Assembly (NCBI RefSeq): GCF_000179775.1
Contig: NZ_AEEB01000003.1
Span: 434,001 to 498,000 of the forward strand
Length of the DNA: 64,000 nucleotides
Source of the DNA: Ahrensia sp. R2A130
GTDB taxonomy: Bacteria; Pseudomonadota; Alphaproteobacteria; Rhizobiales; Rhizobiaceae
Direction: 5' to 3'
Both the position numbers and the translations under genes were made by a program. The notes beneath the pieces were generated by a model, which was not told where the DNA came from, did not search any database, and was given only the letters and a program-made list of their open reading frames with translations. Shown here in pieces: positions 39,596 through 48,942 of the stretch. Position 1 is the stretch's first letter. The number at the start of each line of letters is the position of its first letter.

Positions 39596-40819
39596 TCAGG
39601 CAGGCGCAACCGGTCTGCGCCTTGCAAGGAATCCTTGCGATGCAAACCACATGGCAATGATAGAAACCGAACAGAACATTCCCATAAATATCAGCTGTGT
39701 CGTGAACGGGATTCCATAATCGATTAACGCACCCGTAGCACCTGGGCCTGCGGCCGACATGAACACCATCAAAGACACGGTGACCGACCGCAACGAACCG
39801 AGATTGCGGGTGCCATAGACCTCCGGCCAGATGGAGCCGAACAAGGTTGAGGTCATGCCGTAGGATAAGCCCAACAGGACCATGAAAATAAACAATGTTG
39901 CTGGGTTGGTGAAAGAACCCAACACGAAACAAGCCGCCGCCAGCGGAGCCATAAAAATTGGTAACAACCGCGCCGCGCTGAAACGATCAACCGCATAACC
40001 GGTGAGGAGCGACATGCTGACAGTAATGATGGCCATGACCGCGAAGGATAGGTCGTAGCTGGTACGTGACCAGCCGTTCAGGTCGATCAGATAATCCTGA
40101 TGAAAGAAGATCGACGTACCGATAAACGCTGGTGAGAAAATGCCCAACCCGGCAAGCCAGAAGAGCGGATCGCGCAGCATTTCCGCTCGTGTCCATTGTC
40201 GACCCGTCTCAACCGCATAGCCGTCCACATCTGTTGCAGACTGCGGCACACGCTCTACACGCATTAAAAGCACGATGACTGGGAGCGCCACGAACAGCAG
40301 CACAGCAGATGCGGCCAACCAACTGCCGCGCCAACCCAACCACCCAGCGATCCATACAAAGGTGAGTGGTGCCAGTCCCTCGGCAAACTGATGACCGATG
40401 GAGGCGACCGATACGGCCTTGCCGCGATTGGCCGAATACCAGCGCCCCATGGCGGTGATCGCCGTATGAGTCATCATACCTTGTCCGAACAGGCGCAAAA
40501 GGTAGATGGTCACGATAAGTAGCCAAACTGACTGCACGACAGCCATGGAGGCAGCCGCAATCGCCAGCGAAACGATCACGATGGAGGCAGTCACCGCAAC
40601 GCTGGTGACATCCACCAAACGCCCAACGAACGGCATGGTCAGCGCGCTGGCCAGAGTTCCAACCAGATAGACCAGCCCGAACCCGCCATGGCTCAGGTCA
40701 AAAGCCTCACGGATTTCAGCGCCCCAGATGGAAATGTAGAACGTTTGGCCGAAGCCGGAAAACATCGCCAGCAGAAAGCCACCCACGAGCCAGCGGGCAT
40801 TTTGCGCGTAAAAATTCAT
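39596..40819 (-). CDS. MFS transporter
   Basis: A 407-residue major facilitator with twelve predicted membrane helices. Helix 1 is LVGGFLLAMFSGFGQTFYIS; between helices 2 and 3 the motif-A-like PFVGRLVDVTS is seen. A charged central loop (RVERVPQSATDVDGYAVETGRQ) divides the two halves. The overall pattern resembles the monocarboxylate or oxalate/formate antiporter groups, but the substrate cannot be assigned. gltX lies 21 bases downstream, PBP1A upstream by 105 bases, with no sign of a shared function. Confidence 0.9.
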   Translation of the reverse strand: MNFYAQNARWLVGGFLLAMFSGFGQTFYISIWGAEIREAFDLSHGGFGLVYLVGTLASALTMPFVGRLVDVTSVAVTASIVIVSLAIAAASMAVVQSVWLLIVTIYLLRLFGQGMMTHTAITAMGRWYSANRGKAVSVASIGHQFAEGLAPLTFVWIAGWLGWRGSWLAASAVLLFVALPVIVLLMRVERVPQSATDVDGYAVETGRQWTRAEMLRDPLFWLAGLGIFSPAFIGTSIFFHQDYLIDLNGWSRTSYDLSFAVMAIITVSMSLLTGYAVDRFSAARLLPIFMAPLAAACFVLGSFTNPATLFIFMVLLGLSYGMTSTLFGSIWPEVYGTRNLGSLRSVTVSLMVFMSAAGPGATGALIDYGIPFTTQLIFMGMFCSVSIIAMWFASQGFLARRRPVAPA

Positions 40820-40924
40820 GCGAGGGTTTCTTCGCTATGAAAGCAAGTCTGTATGCGCGTGCGGATTTGAAAGAGGCTCATACCTCTCCCCTATGCCCGC
40901 TTTTGGCGCTACGCTAGTGGCTTG

Positions 40925-43405
40925 TTAAAACAGGCCACCCGTTCCTTGTTGAACAGCTTCCTGCGCTTCCTTGTTAACGCGAAGCTGGCCACGCAACATC
41001 TCGCTTTTGAAGCCGATAACGGTCTGCTTGCTCGGCGGCTTGGTGCCAGGCTTAAACGCCTCCATGATAACGCCGGGCTGCCCGGGGCGGGCCAAAAGAC
41101 CTGTCTTTGCGTTGATTGGAAACAGCTTGATGCCGTTGGGGACGCGGAAATCGATAGCAGCAGTTGGGCTCATGGAAGCCTGCATGAACTCGGTGAAGAT
41201 GGGCGCAGCCAAACCGCCCCCCGTGTTGCCTTTACCCATTGGTTCAGGCCGGTCGTAGCCGACGAAGACACCCACCACCATGTCCGGCGAATAGCCAACG
41301 AACCAAGCATCTTTTTCGTCATTTGTGGTACCGGTTTTGCCGGCAATAGGCACTCCGAGCGCAGCAACGGACGTGGCTGTACCACGCTGGACGACTCCTT
41401 CCATCATGGAGGTGATTTGATACGCAGTCATCGGGTCGAGAACCTGATCGCGATTGTCGATCAGTGCAGGTTCGGCTTGCCCGTCCCACTTTTCCGCTTG
41501 GCAAGCTTCGCAGGTGCGTTCTTCGTGGCGGTAGATGGTTTTCCCGTAACGGTCCTGAATGCGGTCAATCAGCGAAGGTTTGATGCTTTTGCCGCCATTG
41601 GCCAACACCGAATAGGCTGTGACCATCTTAAGAACAGTTGTTTCGCGCGAACCAAGCGATGATGCGAGACCGCGAATATCTTTGTCATAGATGCCGAAGC
41701 GCTTGGCATATTCTGAGATAAGCGGCATGCCCATGTCATTGGCCAGGCGCACAGTCATCAGGTTGCGAGATTTCTCGATACCGCGACGAAGCGTTGATGG
41801 GCCGGCATATTTGCCGCCGTAGTTCTTGGGTTCCCAAACACCCAGCGTACCACCTTGGTCCTTCTTGAACGGACCGTCCAGCACTACCGATGAAGGAGTG
41901 TAACCATTGTCCAAAGCCGCCGCATAAACGAAGGGCTTAAACGAGGAACCCGGCTGGCGGTTTGCCTGCGTCGCTCGATTGAACTGTGAATCGTAAAAAG
42001 AAAAGCCACCAGCCAGTGCCAACACGCGGCCAGTGTGGGGGTCCATCGCGACCAATGCGCCACCGACTTCTGGCACCTGTTCCAGCACCCAACGGCCATC
42101 TTTGTTGCTGACGTGAATGACGTCGCCAGGCTTCAGAACGTCTGCAAAAGTTTCCGCCTTACCGGACGTTCTCTTGCCGCCTTCGCGGTTCGTCAGTTTG
42201 CGTGCCCATTGAGCGTCTTCAAAAATGATTGAGCCTTCCGCGCGTTCGTCGGAAATACCCTGATTGATCAATCGCTCAGGGCGGATGCCGATGCGGGCGG
42301 TGCTTTCGTTCACGTCCAAAACAACGGCTTGCGTCCATTCAGGGCGGTCCCGCAGAGCCTTCTTCTCAATCAGCGCCTTGCCCCAGTCATCCGCTATTTC
42401 TTCCGGCGTCAGCGTATCGAATGCACCGTGATAGCCGCGTTTGCGGTCATAGGTCAGCAAACCTCTGGAAAGAGCAGCTTTCGCTTTTGCCTGCATGTCC
42501 GGCTCAAGCGTGGTTCTGATCGAAAGACCACCTTCATACAGCGCATCGTTGCCGTAACGGTCGATGATCTCACGACGCACTTCTTCTGAGAAATATTCGC
42601 CGCTGGCAACGAAAGTGTTCTTCCGCTCTGTACGAACGCCGAGTGTCTTGGCCTGCGCCTCGCTGGCCTGTGCGTCCGTGATGTAACCGTTGATCGCCAT
42701 ACGACCGATCACCCAGTTGCGGCGCTCGATGGCACGGTCCGTGTGGCGGAACGGGTGATAGTTGTTCGGCGCTTTGGGAAGCGAAGCCAGATAGGCGACT
42801 TCGTGAACGTCGAGATCACCAACGGACTTGTCGAAATAGGCCAGCGATGCCCCTGCTACACCGTAGGAGCCAAGACCGAAGAAGATCTCGTTCAGGTAGA
42901 GTTCAAGGATCTTCTCTTTCGAATATGCTTCCTCAATGCGGAAGGCTAGCATTGCCTCTTTGATCTTACGGTCAGCGGTGCGGTCGCTCGTAAGCAGGAA
43001 GTTCTTCGCAACCTGCTGCGTGATTGTCGAAGCGCCACGAGCGCGGGCATCACGACCTGAAAGCTTTGCCTCGCCATACGCAAAAGCAGCGTTGCCAAGA
43101 GCGAGAAAGTCGACGCCACCATGGCGGTAGAAGTTCTTGTCTTCCGCAGAAATGAACGCCTGTTTCAATAGGTCCGGGATCGCTTGAATGGGAAGATACA
43201 GCCGACGCTCGCGGGCGTACTCAGCCATCAGACCACCGTCAGCAGCGTGAATGCGCGTGGTCACCGGCGGCTCGTAGCGGCTCAAAACTTCATAGTCGGG
43301 AAGCTCGGCTTCGAGATCTTTCGCGTAGAGAAACACCATAGCTGCGCCCACAAGCAGCAAAACGGTGCCAATGCCGAACAAATATCCGAACAGCCGTAAA
43401 ATCAT
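40925..43405 (-). CDS. mrcA: Penicillin-binding protein 1A (bifunctional)
   Basis: An 826-residue class A PBP that polymerises glycan strands and cross-links peptides. Membrane anchor ~3-27; the GT51 domain has EDKNFYRHGGVDF (catalytic Glu88) and GASTITQQVAKNF. A ~110-residue OB-like insert lies before the transpeptidase, which has SSFK (487-490), SRN (546-548) and KTGT (690-693). Cys632 and Cys635 (TCEACQAEKW) form an unusual close pair. Position between the amidase gene (202 bases upstream) and an MFS gene fits an envelope-synthesis cluster. Confidence 0.96.
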   Translation of the reverse strand: MILRLFGYLFGIGTVLLLVGAAMVFLYAKDLEAELPDYEVLSRYEPPVTTRIHAADGGLMAEYARERRLYLPIQAIPDLLKQAFISAEDKNFYRHGGVDFLALGNAAFAYGEAKLSGRDARARGASTITQQVAKNFLLTSDRTADRKIKEAMLAFRIEEAYSKEKILELYLNEIFFGLGSYGVAGASLAYFDKSVGDLDVHEVAYLASLPKAPNNYHPFRHTDRAIERRNWVIGRMAINGYITDAQASEAQAKTLGVRTERKNTFVASGEYFSEEVRREIIDRYGNDALYEGGLSIRTTLEPDMQAKAKAALSRGLLTYDRKRGYHGAFDTLTPEEIADDWGKALIEKKALRDRPEWTQAVVLDVNESTARIGIRPERLINQGISDERAEGSIIFEDAQWARKLTNREGGKRTSGKAETFADVLKPGDVIHVSNKDGRWVLEQVPEVGGALVAMDPHTGRVLALAGGFSFYDSQFNRATQANRQPGSSFKPFVYAAALDNGYTPSSVVLDGPFKKDQGGTLGVWEPKNYGGKYAGPSTLRRGIEKSRNLMTVRLANDMGMPLISEYAKRFGIYDKDIRGLASSLGSRETTVLKMVTAYSVLANGGKSIKPSLIDRIQDRYGKTIYRHEERTCEACQAEKWDGQAEPALIDNRDQVLDPMTAYQITSMMEGVVQRGTATSVAALGVPIAGKTGTTNDEKDAWFVGYSPDMVVGVFVGYDRPEPMGKGNTGGGLAAPIFTEFMQASMSPTAAIDFRVPNGIKLFPINAKTGLLARPGQPGVIMEAFKPGTKPPSKQTVIGFKSEMLRGQLRVNKEAQEAVQQGTGGLF

Positions 43406-43533
43406 GTCATTCTCTTTTCGCGGTTCCAGCGCAGCACTGCTGCACCAAACAAATCGTCAGGCATACGCCCTGCCCTGAACCGGCTTTCGCCGCACCAGCT
43501 CGACCCTGCTTTAGCGATAGAAATCGGAGCGTA

Positions 43534-43554
43534 GTGTGGCAAATCTTGCCACAC
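43534..43554. repeat. 9-bp perfect inverted repeat between the amidase and PBP1A genes
   Basis: GTGTGGCAA (43534-43542), loop ATC, TTGCCACAC (43546-43554). It lies 54 bases after the amidase stop and 129 bases before the PBP1A start on the minus strand. No T-tract follows, so it could be an operator or a Rho-dependent-site hairpin. The 202-base gap has no other clear feature. Confidence 0.5.
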
Positions 43555-43607
43555 GCCAAATGCGTATGTGTTGTTGTAATTTTGCACCGTGCAGTTCATC
43601 GCCCCGG

Positions 43608-44831
43608 TCATCGCATTGCAAACCGTGGGGCAAAGAATTTGTCGACCGCTTTTTTAAGCGCAATCACGGCTTTCGCCTGCCACTTGGGTGACGCCATCAA
43701 CCGCTCGTCTTCAGCGTTAGACAGATACCCCATCTCCAGCAAAATCGACGGCACTTCCGGTGCGCGCAGCACAGCAAAATCGGCGTGACGGTGCGGGTTA
43801 CGGATCAGTTTGATCTCATCCTGCATGCTGTCCACCATTTTGCGCGCCAGCCGTACGGAATAGACTTCCGTTTCACGCCGCGTAAGATCTATCAGAATGT
43901 CGGCCACGCCGGGCTTCACCTTCGGCAGTTCCATACCAGCCATGAGGTCAGCGCGATTTTGCTTGCGGGCTAAGATTCGCGACAACGTATCCGATCCCTC
44001 TTCTGACAAGGTGTAGATGGTTGCGCCACGAATGGACCGCTGGCGCAACGAATCTGCATGCAGTGAAATGAACAGGTCCGCATGATGACGACGCGCAAAT
44101 GCCACGCGATCATCGAGAGAAACGAAACTGTCATCATCGCGGGTCAGCATAATTTGATAGCGGTCGTCTTTTTTGAACGCCTCACGCATCAGCATGGCGA
44201 ATTGAAGCGTGATCTCTTTTTCGTTGGTGCCGCCACGGCCGGTAGCACCACCGTCAACACCGCCATGGCCGGGATCGACCACAACGACGAACTTCCGCTG
44301 TTCTTCAGGTGGCTTCACCGCGACAACAGGTTTTTCCTCTTCCGGCTTGCGAACGGAAGCGGCAAAACTCTTCGGGTCACTTTTCACCAGTTCGACGATA
44401 AGCCTGCTGCGGTCTTCACCAACGACCAGACGCAATTGAGCGTTTCGAACGCTTGCGGGGCCGGAAAGCGCAAGCACAACCTGACTGCGGTTTGCATCTG
44501 CCGCACCAAAGGAAATACCGGACACAAGGGAGTCGGGGAGTTTGCGCCCTTCCGTTTCAATGGAAAACAACGTCGGCGGCAACGTGATCACAAGGCGCGC
44601 AGGTTCTGCCAGAAACCACGTCTCGAATTCGACGTCACGATTAAAATCGACAATCAGACGCGTCCGCGTTTTGTCACCCACAACACGCGCGGCAAAAGCG
44701 ATGGCCGGTTCAGGCGCGGTTTCTTGCGCTGCAAGCGCAGCAATACGCCCGCCCCCGCCAAAAAGCAGGCACAGCGTCAGGATCAACGCGAATGCAGAAC
44801 GGAACAACATAATGCACGGTGCATGAAACAT
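43608..44831 (-). CDS. amiC: N-acetylmuramoyl-L-alanine amidase (AMIN + Amidase_3)
   Basis: A 407-residue periplasmic amidase that cleaves the bond between MurNAc and the peptide, for daughter-cell separation. Signal peptide (LILTLCLLFGGGG...ALAA); an AMIN localisation domain (~45-150); Amidase_3 (~183-400) with zinc-site motifs VDPGHGGVDGG, TNEKEITLQFA, SLHADS and LLEMGYLSN. The start may be 44831 (MFHAPC) or Met8 at 44810; neither has a good Shine-Dalgarno. It precedes PBP1A on the same strand. The degenerate LysM/M23 protein at 15452-17023 is a candidate activator, by analogy with NlpD/EnvC systems. Confidence 0.93.
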   Translation of the reverse strand: MFHAPCIMLFRSAFALILTLCLLFGGGGRIAALAAQETAPEPAIAFAARVVGDKTRTRLIVDFNRDVEFETWFLAEPARLVITLPPTLFSIETEGRKLPDSLVSGISFGAADANRSQVVLALSGPASVRNAQLRLVVGEDRSRLIVELVKSDPKSFAASVRKPEEEKPVVAVKPPEEQRKFVVVVDPGHGGVDGGATGRGGTNEKEITLQFAMLMREAFKKDDRYQIMLTRDDDSFVSLDDRVAFARRHHADLFISLHADSLRQRSIRGATIYTLSEEGSDTLSRILARKQNRADLMAGMELPKVKPGVADILIDLTRRETEVYSVRLARKMVDSMQDEIKLIRNPHRHADFAVLRAPEVPSILLEMGYLSNAEDERLMASPKWQAKAVIALKKAVDKFFAPRFAMR

Positions 44832-45575
44832 GGTTAATGGTGCGTCAACGAATTGCAGCGCAACATTAAACGCTGATCACGCTCTCGTTGTACTGTTACA
44901 ACACGACTTGTGTTTTCATAGATGCGTGCCTAAGTCTTAAACACGGCCAACGGACCAGTTATATGGATCCTGCGGGAACGGAACTGCGGGCATTGGGGCC
45001 GCAAGCTACGTTCGATGCGCATACGGGTTGCGGACTGCACCCCACATCGAAACGCTTGACCGAATGAACGCTTTGCCGAGTGTTTGGCGGCATTATTGCA
45101 GCTGACTGTCCTGTTGATTCTTGAACAAAAACTTCTGGCCGGAAGATTCGAATTTGCGCGGCTGCCGCGTTCCAGCACCCCTGGAGAGCAGATCGCGCGA
45201 AGCAACAGCCCTCGCCATCATATTTGGCCAAGGGGCAAACGCGTGGTCACCCGCGCAATCACCGATCCTGCCGGGCATGTGCCTTGCAGATCTCAACATG
45301 GCGGAAACCGCTCCACATCATGGAAACGACCGGCACATCGACGCACATAACGCCCGGCAGGATAAATCTTGCCACGCTAGGCGCTGCTGCATTCTCGATG
45401 CCTTGCCCGACGTCGACCTCCAGTGGGCAACCGTTGGTCTTGCCAAGTGCAGCCGACCCAAGCGGTTTCGAACATAGCAGATCACCCCATACCATCAGCG
45501 ACCTCCCGCGAACTTTACTGATCGACGGATTAAGGTCTTTGGCGCGACGGTGGAGACCTGCGGAAAGACATTCCA
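44832..45575 (+). promoter_or_regulatory. Long structured leader/promoter region upstream of rne
   Basis: This 744-base stretch between divergent amiC and rne holds no convincing gene; short ORFs on both strands look spurious. Several repeats can be folded in the rne-sense RNA. The strongest is a perfect 12-bp stem, 45265-45276 (ATCCTGCCGGGC) with 45352-45363, stacked on a 7-bp inner stem (45277-45283 with 45332-45338) and enclosing a GCGG-AAA-CCGC hairpin at 45301-45311. A TTGCCC/GGGCAA pair follows (45403-45408 with 45425-45430). RNase E in E. coli controls its own mRNA through a structured 5' UTR; a similar role here is inferred. Confidence 0.55.
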
Positions 45576-48500
45576 ATGGCAAACAACAAGATGCTCATAG
45601 ATGCGGGCCACCCGGAAGAAACCCGGGTCGCGATCGTCAAGGGTAACCAGGTTGCCGAATTCGACTTCGAGTCGGAGCACAAGACGCAAATTCGCGGTAA
45701 CATCTATCTCGCCAAAGTCACGCGTGTAGAGCCATCGCTTCAGGCAGCTTTCGTCGATTATGGCGGCAACCGCCATGGTTTCCTCGCTTTCAGCGAAGTG
45801 CACCCAGACTACTATCAAATTCCCGTAGCTGACCGTCAGGCATTGATTGATGCCGAGGCAGAAGACGCGCGCAACCACGCCGCCCGTGAAGCCGAAGCTG
45901 ATGCCGCTATCGACCAGCAGGACGACCAGTCCGACGACGATAATGATAGCGATTCTGACGATAACGAAGTCGAAGCTGCGCCCAAGACACGCAAACGCCG
46001 CTCACGTCGCCGTTCACCACGCAACGAAGAGACGAGCGAAGAATCAGATGACTCCGACGCCGAGCTGAACGCCGACAACGAAGGCGAAGATGTCGTATCG
46101 GAAGAAGCTGCGCCTGCAGAAAAGCCAAAGCGCAAACGCGCTGCGCCAAAGAAAAAAGCTGCAGCCGAAGAAGCTGAAGCGCCGACCGCTGACGAAGCTG
46201 AAAAGCCAAAGCGCCGTCGCACAACTCGCAAAGCCCCTGTTGCCACCGAAGAAACAACGGAGACAACAGAAGCTTCAGAAGCTGAAACTGAAGAGAAGCC
46301 GAAGCGACGTCGTGCGCCGCGTAAAAAAGTGGTGGCTGAAGACACAGCCGCCGACGTGCAGGCAGAAGCAGCTCCTGAAGCAGATGCTGCCGAAGAAAAA
46401 CCAAAGCGCCGCCGCACATCGCGTAAAAAAGCAGAACCTGAAGTCAGCGAAGAAACTGCTGATGTAGCAGCGGAACCCGCAGCAGACGCTGAGGCCGAAG
46501 ATAAGCCCAAGCGTCGCCGCACATCGCGAACCAAGAAAGCAACACCAGACGAGGCAGTTGCAGAAGAGGCAACGACCGAAACTGGCGACGATGAAACAGC
46601 GCAGGAAACCAAACCACGGCGCCGCCGCAGCCGGAAATCTGCTGCAGCAGAAGCGTCCAACGACGAAGCCACAACAGATGACGAAGCTGTAGCTGAAGCT
46701 TCCGATGGTGATGATTCTGATGCGGAAGAAAAGCCTCGCTCCCGCCGTGGTCGTGGTCGCGGCCGTGGTGGCCGCTCACGTGGTCGCCGCGGAGAAAACA
46801 ACGGATCGGAAGACGAAACATCGTCGGACGCACCTGTAGAAGAGGTCGGTTCGCCGGAAGACGCTTTGGAAGAAGTTCCAGCCCGTCGCGCACCGCGCCG
46901 TCACTACAAAATCCAAGAAGTGATCAAGCGCCGCCAGATTCTCCTGGTGCAGGTTGTCAAAGAAGAGCGCGGCAACAAGGGCGCAGCGCTCACCACATAT
47001 CTTTCGCTCGCCGGCCGTTATTCTGTGCTGATGCCAAACACCGCACGCGGTGGCGGTATCTCGCGCAAGATCACAAACTCTGCCGACCGCAAGCGTCTGA
47101 AGTCCATCGCAACCAGCCTTGAAGTGCCGCAGGGCATGGGCGTGATCCTGCGCACAGCAGGCGCAAGCCGCGAACGTACCGACGTCGAGCGCGATTTCGA
47201 GTACCTGATGCGCCTGTGGGAAAACGTTCGCACGCTCACGCTTGAATCGACCGCACCATGCCTCGTTTACGAGGAAGGCAGCCTTATTAAACGCTCGATC
47301 CGCGATCTGTACGACCATGACACGGGTGAAATTCTGGTCGCTGGTGAGGCCGGTTACAAAGAAGCACGCGACTTCATGTCGATGCTGATGCCGAGCCATG
47401 CCCAGCGTGTGAAACTCTACAGTGACCGCATCCCGCTCTTCGCCCGCATGGGTGTCGAAGCGCAGCTGGACGCGATGTTGCAACCACAGGTGACGCTGAA
47501 ATCCGGCGGCTACATCATCATTGACCAGACAGAAGCTCTCGTTGCTATCGACGTGAACTCTGGCCGTTCAACCCGCCAGCACTCCGTTGAAGAAACGGCA
47601 GTCAACACGAACCTCGAAGCCGCAGATGAAGTTGCCCGACAGCTTCGCTTGCGTGACCTTGCGGGCCTCATCGTCATCGACTTCATCGATATGGATGACC
47701 GCCGCAATGTTCGTGCTGTTGAAAAACGTCTGAAAGACGCACTGAAACAAGACCGTGCCCGTATTCAGGTTGGCCGTATTTCACATTTCGGTCTTATGGA
47801 AATGTCACGCCAACGCATTCGCGCTTCGGTGTTGGAAAGCACGACTCAGATTTGCACAATGTGCGAAGGCCTTGGTCATGTACGCTCGTCGTCGTCAGTC
47901 GTGTTGTCCGTGCTTCGCGCAGTCGAAGAGCATCTTAACCGCTCGTCCGCCAACGATCTCACCGTAAAGGTCAGCAGCGCAACCGCGCTCTACATGCTGA
48001 ACGGTAAGCGCGATAACCTTTCGGATCTCGAAGCCCGGTTTGGTGTGGCCATCACTGTCGCCACCGATGAAAGCCTCGGCAACACGCCGTGCGCTATCGA
48101 AAAGGGCGAATTGTCCAACCGCACACCAGTCGCCGATACCGCTGTCCATCCGGACACAATCGAAGTGCAGGCTGATGACGACACCGGAAACGCTGTTGCT
48201 GAAACGCCCTCGGACGAACAACCTGCGACAGAACGCAACGAAGATGGCGAAGGAACAGGCAAAAAACGCCGTCGCCGCCGCCGTCGTGGTGGCCGTGGTC
48301 GCGATGACAATCGTGATGAAAATGGTGAAGCGAAAGCCTCCGAAGAAGGTGCTAACGCCCAAAGCGGTGACGCGGAAGCGCAGTCCGAACCGACATCAGA
48401 TGATGAAGGTGAGGCGCCTCAGCGCCCTGCCCGCACCAAACGCTCACGCCGGAAACCAAAGGCCGAAGCTGAGACAGCATCTGAAGGTCAAGCGGTCACC

Positions 48501-48818
48501 GAGAACACAGCAGCAGAGGATGCGTCAACGGAAGAGGACGTCCCAAAGCCAACTGGCCGTCGCACGAGAAAAGCACCTGTAGCCGAAGTGGCAACGGAGG
48601 CAGTAAGCGAAGAGGCTGTTGCAGAGGCACCACCTGCTGAAGCCGAACCTGCCAAGCCTGCGCGCAGAACGTCTCGCCTCAAAGCTCCTATTGATACTGC
48701 TGAGGAAGCCGCATTGGCAACCGAAACCGCATCAGTAGAACCTCCTGCGGCCACAGCTGAGGCACCTGAAGACGATACGCCCAAAAAGAGTGGTTGGTGG
48801 CAGCGTAAGTTCTTTTAG
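45576..48818 (+). CDS. rne: Ribonuclease E with large charged insert in the S1 domain
   Basis: A 1080-residue RNase E/G, the main endonuclease of mRNA decay and rRNA/tRNA processing. The S1 domain starts at ~36 (TQIRGNIYLAKVTRV) and is interrupted after ~90 by a ~350-residue low-complexity insert, resuming at ~440 (RRHYKIQEVIKRRQILLVQV). Catalytic Asp residues are in VAIDVNSG (Asp659) and IVIDFIDMD (Asp702), and the zinc-link CTMCEG at 760-763. The insert alternates acidic stretches with seven K/RPKRRR-type modules and contains RGRGRGRGG. Residues ~860-1080 are the disordered scaffold. The start ATG follows a GGAAAG motif. Confidence 0.96.
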   Translation: MANNKMLIDAGHPEETRVAIVKGNQVAEFDFESEHKTQIRGNIYLAKVTRVEPSLQAAFVDYGGNRHGFLAFSEVHPDYYQIPVADRQALIDAEAEDARNHAAREAEADAAIDQQDDQSDDDNDSDSDDNEVEAAPKTRKRRSRRRSPRNEETSEESDDSDAELNADNEGEDVVSEEAAPAEKPKRKRAAPKKKAAAEEAEAPTADEAEKPKRRRTTRKAPVATEETTETTEASEAETEEKPKRRRAPRKKVVAEDTAADVQAEAAPEADAAEEKPKRRRTSRKKAEPEVSEETADVAAEPAADAEAEDKPKRRRTSRTKKATPDEAVAEEATTETGDDETAQETKPRRRRSRKSAAAEASNDEATTDDEAVAEASDGDDSDAEEKPRSRRGRGRGRGGRSRGRRGENNGSEDETSSDAPVEEVGSPEDALEEVPARRAPRRHYKIQEVIKRRQILLVQVVKEERGNKGAALTTYLSLAGRYSVLMPNTARGGGISRKITNSADRKRLKSIATSLEVPQGMGVILRTAGASRERTDVERDFEYLMRLWENVRTLTLESTAPCLVYEEGSLIKRSIRDLYDHDTGEILVAGEAGYKEARDFMSMLMPSHAQRVKLYSDRIPLFARMGVEAQLDAMLQPQVTLKSGGYIIIDQTEALVAIDVNSGRSTRQHSVEETAVNTNLEAADEVARQLRLRDLAGLIVIDFIDMDDRRNVRAVEKRLKDALKQDRARIQVGRISHFGLMEMSRQRIRASVLESTTQICTMCEGLGHVRSSSSVVLSVLRAVEEHLNRSSANDLTVKVSSATALYMLNGKRDNLSDLEARFGVAITVATDESLGNTPCAIEKGELSNRTPVADTAVHPDTIEVQADDDTGNAVAETPSDEQPATERNEDGEGTGKKRRRRRRRGGRGRDDNRDENGEAKASEEGANAQSGDAEAQSEPTSDDEGEAPQRPARTKRSRRKPKAEAETASEGQAVTENTAAEDASTEEDVPKPTGRRTRKAPVAEVATEAVSEEAVAEAPPAEAEPAKPARRTSRLKAPIDTAEEAALATETASVEPPAATAEAPEDDTPKKSGWWQRKFF

Positions 48819-48838
48819 AGGAACGCCACATTGAAACG

Positions 48839-48877
48839 AAAGAGGCGCCGGATCGAACAATCCGGCGCCTCTTTTTT
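48839..48877 (+). terminator. Rho-independent terminator after rne
   Basis: Perfect 13-bp stem AGAGGCGCCGGAT / ATCCGGCGCCTCT (48841-48853 and 48860-48872), 6-base loop, then a run of T, 20 bases after the rne stop. On the other strand the structure is followed by only a short T-rich stretch and might also serve convergent cckA. Confidence 0.95.
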
Positions 48878-48942
48878 GTCTGCTATCAAAAGACCAGCCC
48901 TTATAATCTCTATCAACCCACCGGAATTCAGCCGGAAGTCGA

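Noticed and set aside
43402-43611. 69-residue minus-strand ORF between amiC and mrcA
   Set aside because: Overlaps the ends of both neighbouring genes, has no recognisable family and contains the palindrome.
45121-45646. Short ORFs of 118 to 140 residues in the rne leader
   Set aside because: No conserved motif, overlapping in several frames, and running into the rne start; better explained as a structured leader.
46100-46800. Regularly spaced DNA repeats resembling a CRISPR array
   Set aside because: The repeats encode the basic K/R-P-K-R-R-R modules of RNase E in frame, vary in sequence and spacing, and lack unique spacers.
45836-46801. 321-residue Ser/Ala-rich minus-strand ORF opposite rne
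   Set aside because: It is the reverse of the repeated charged insert of rne; composition is explained by the sense codons, with no recognisable domain.
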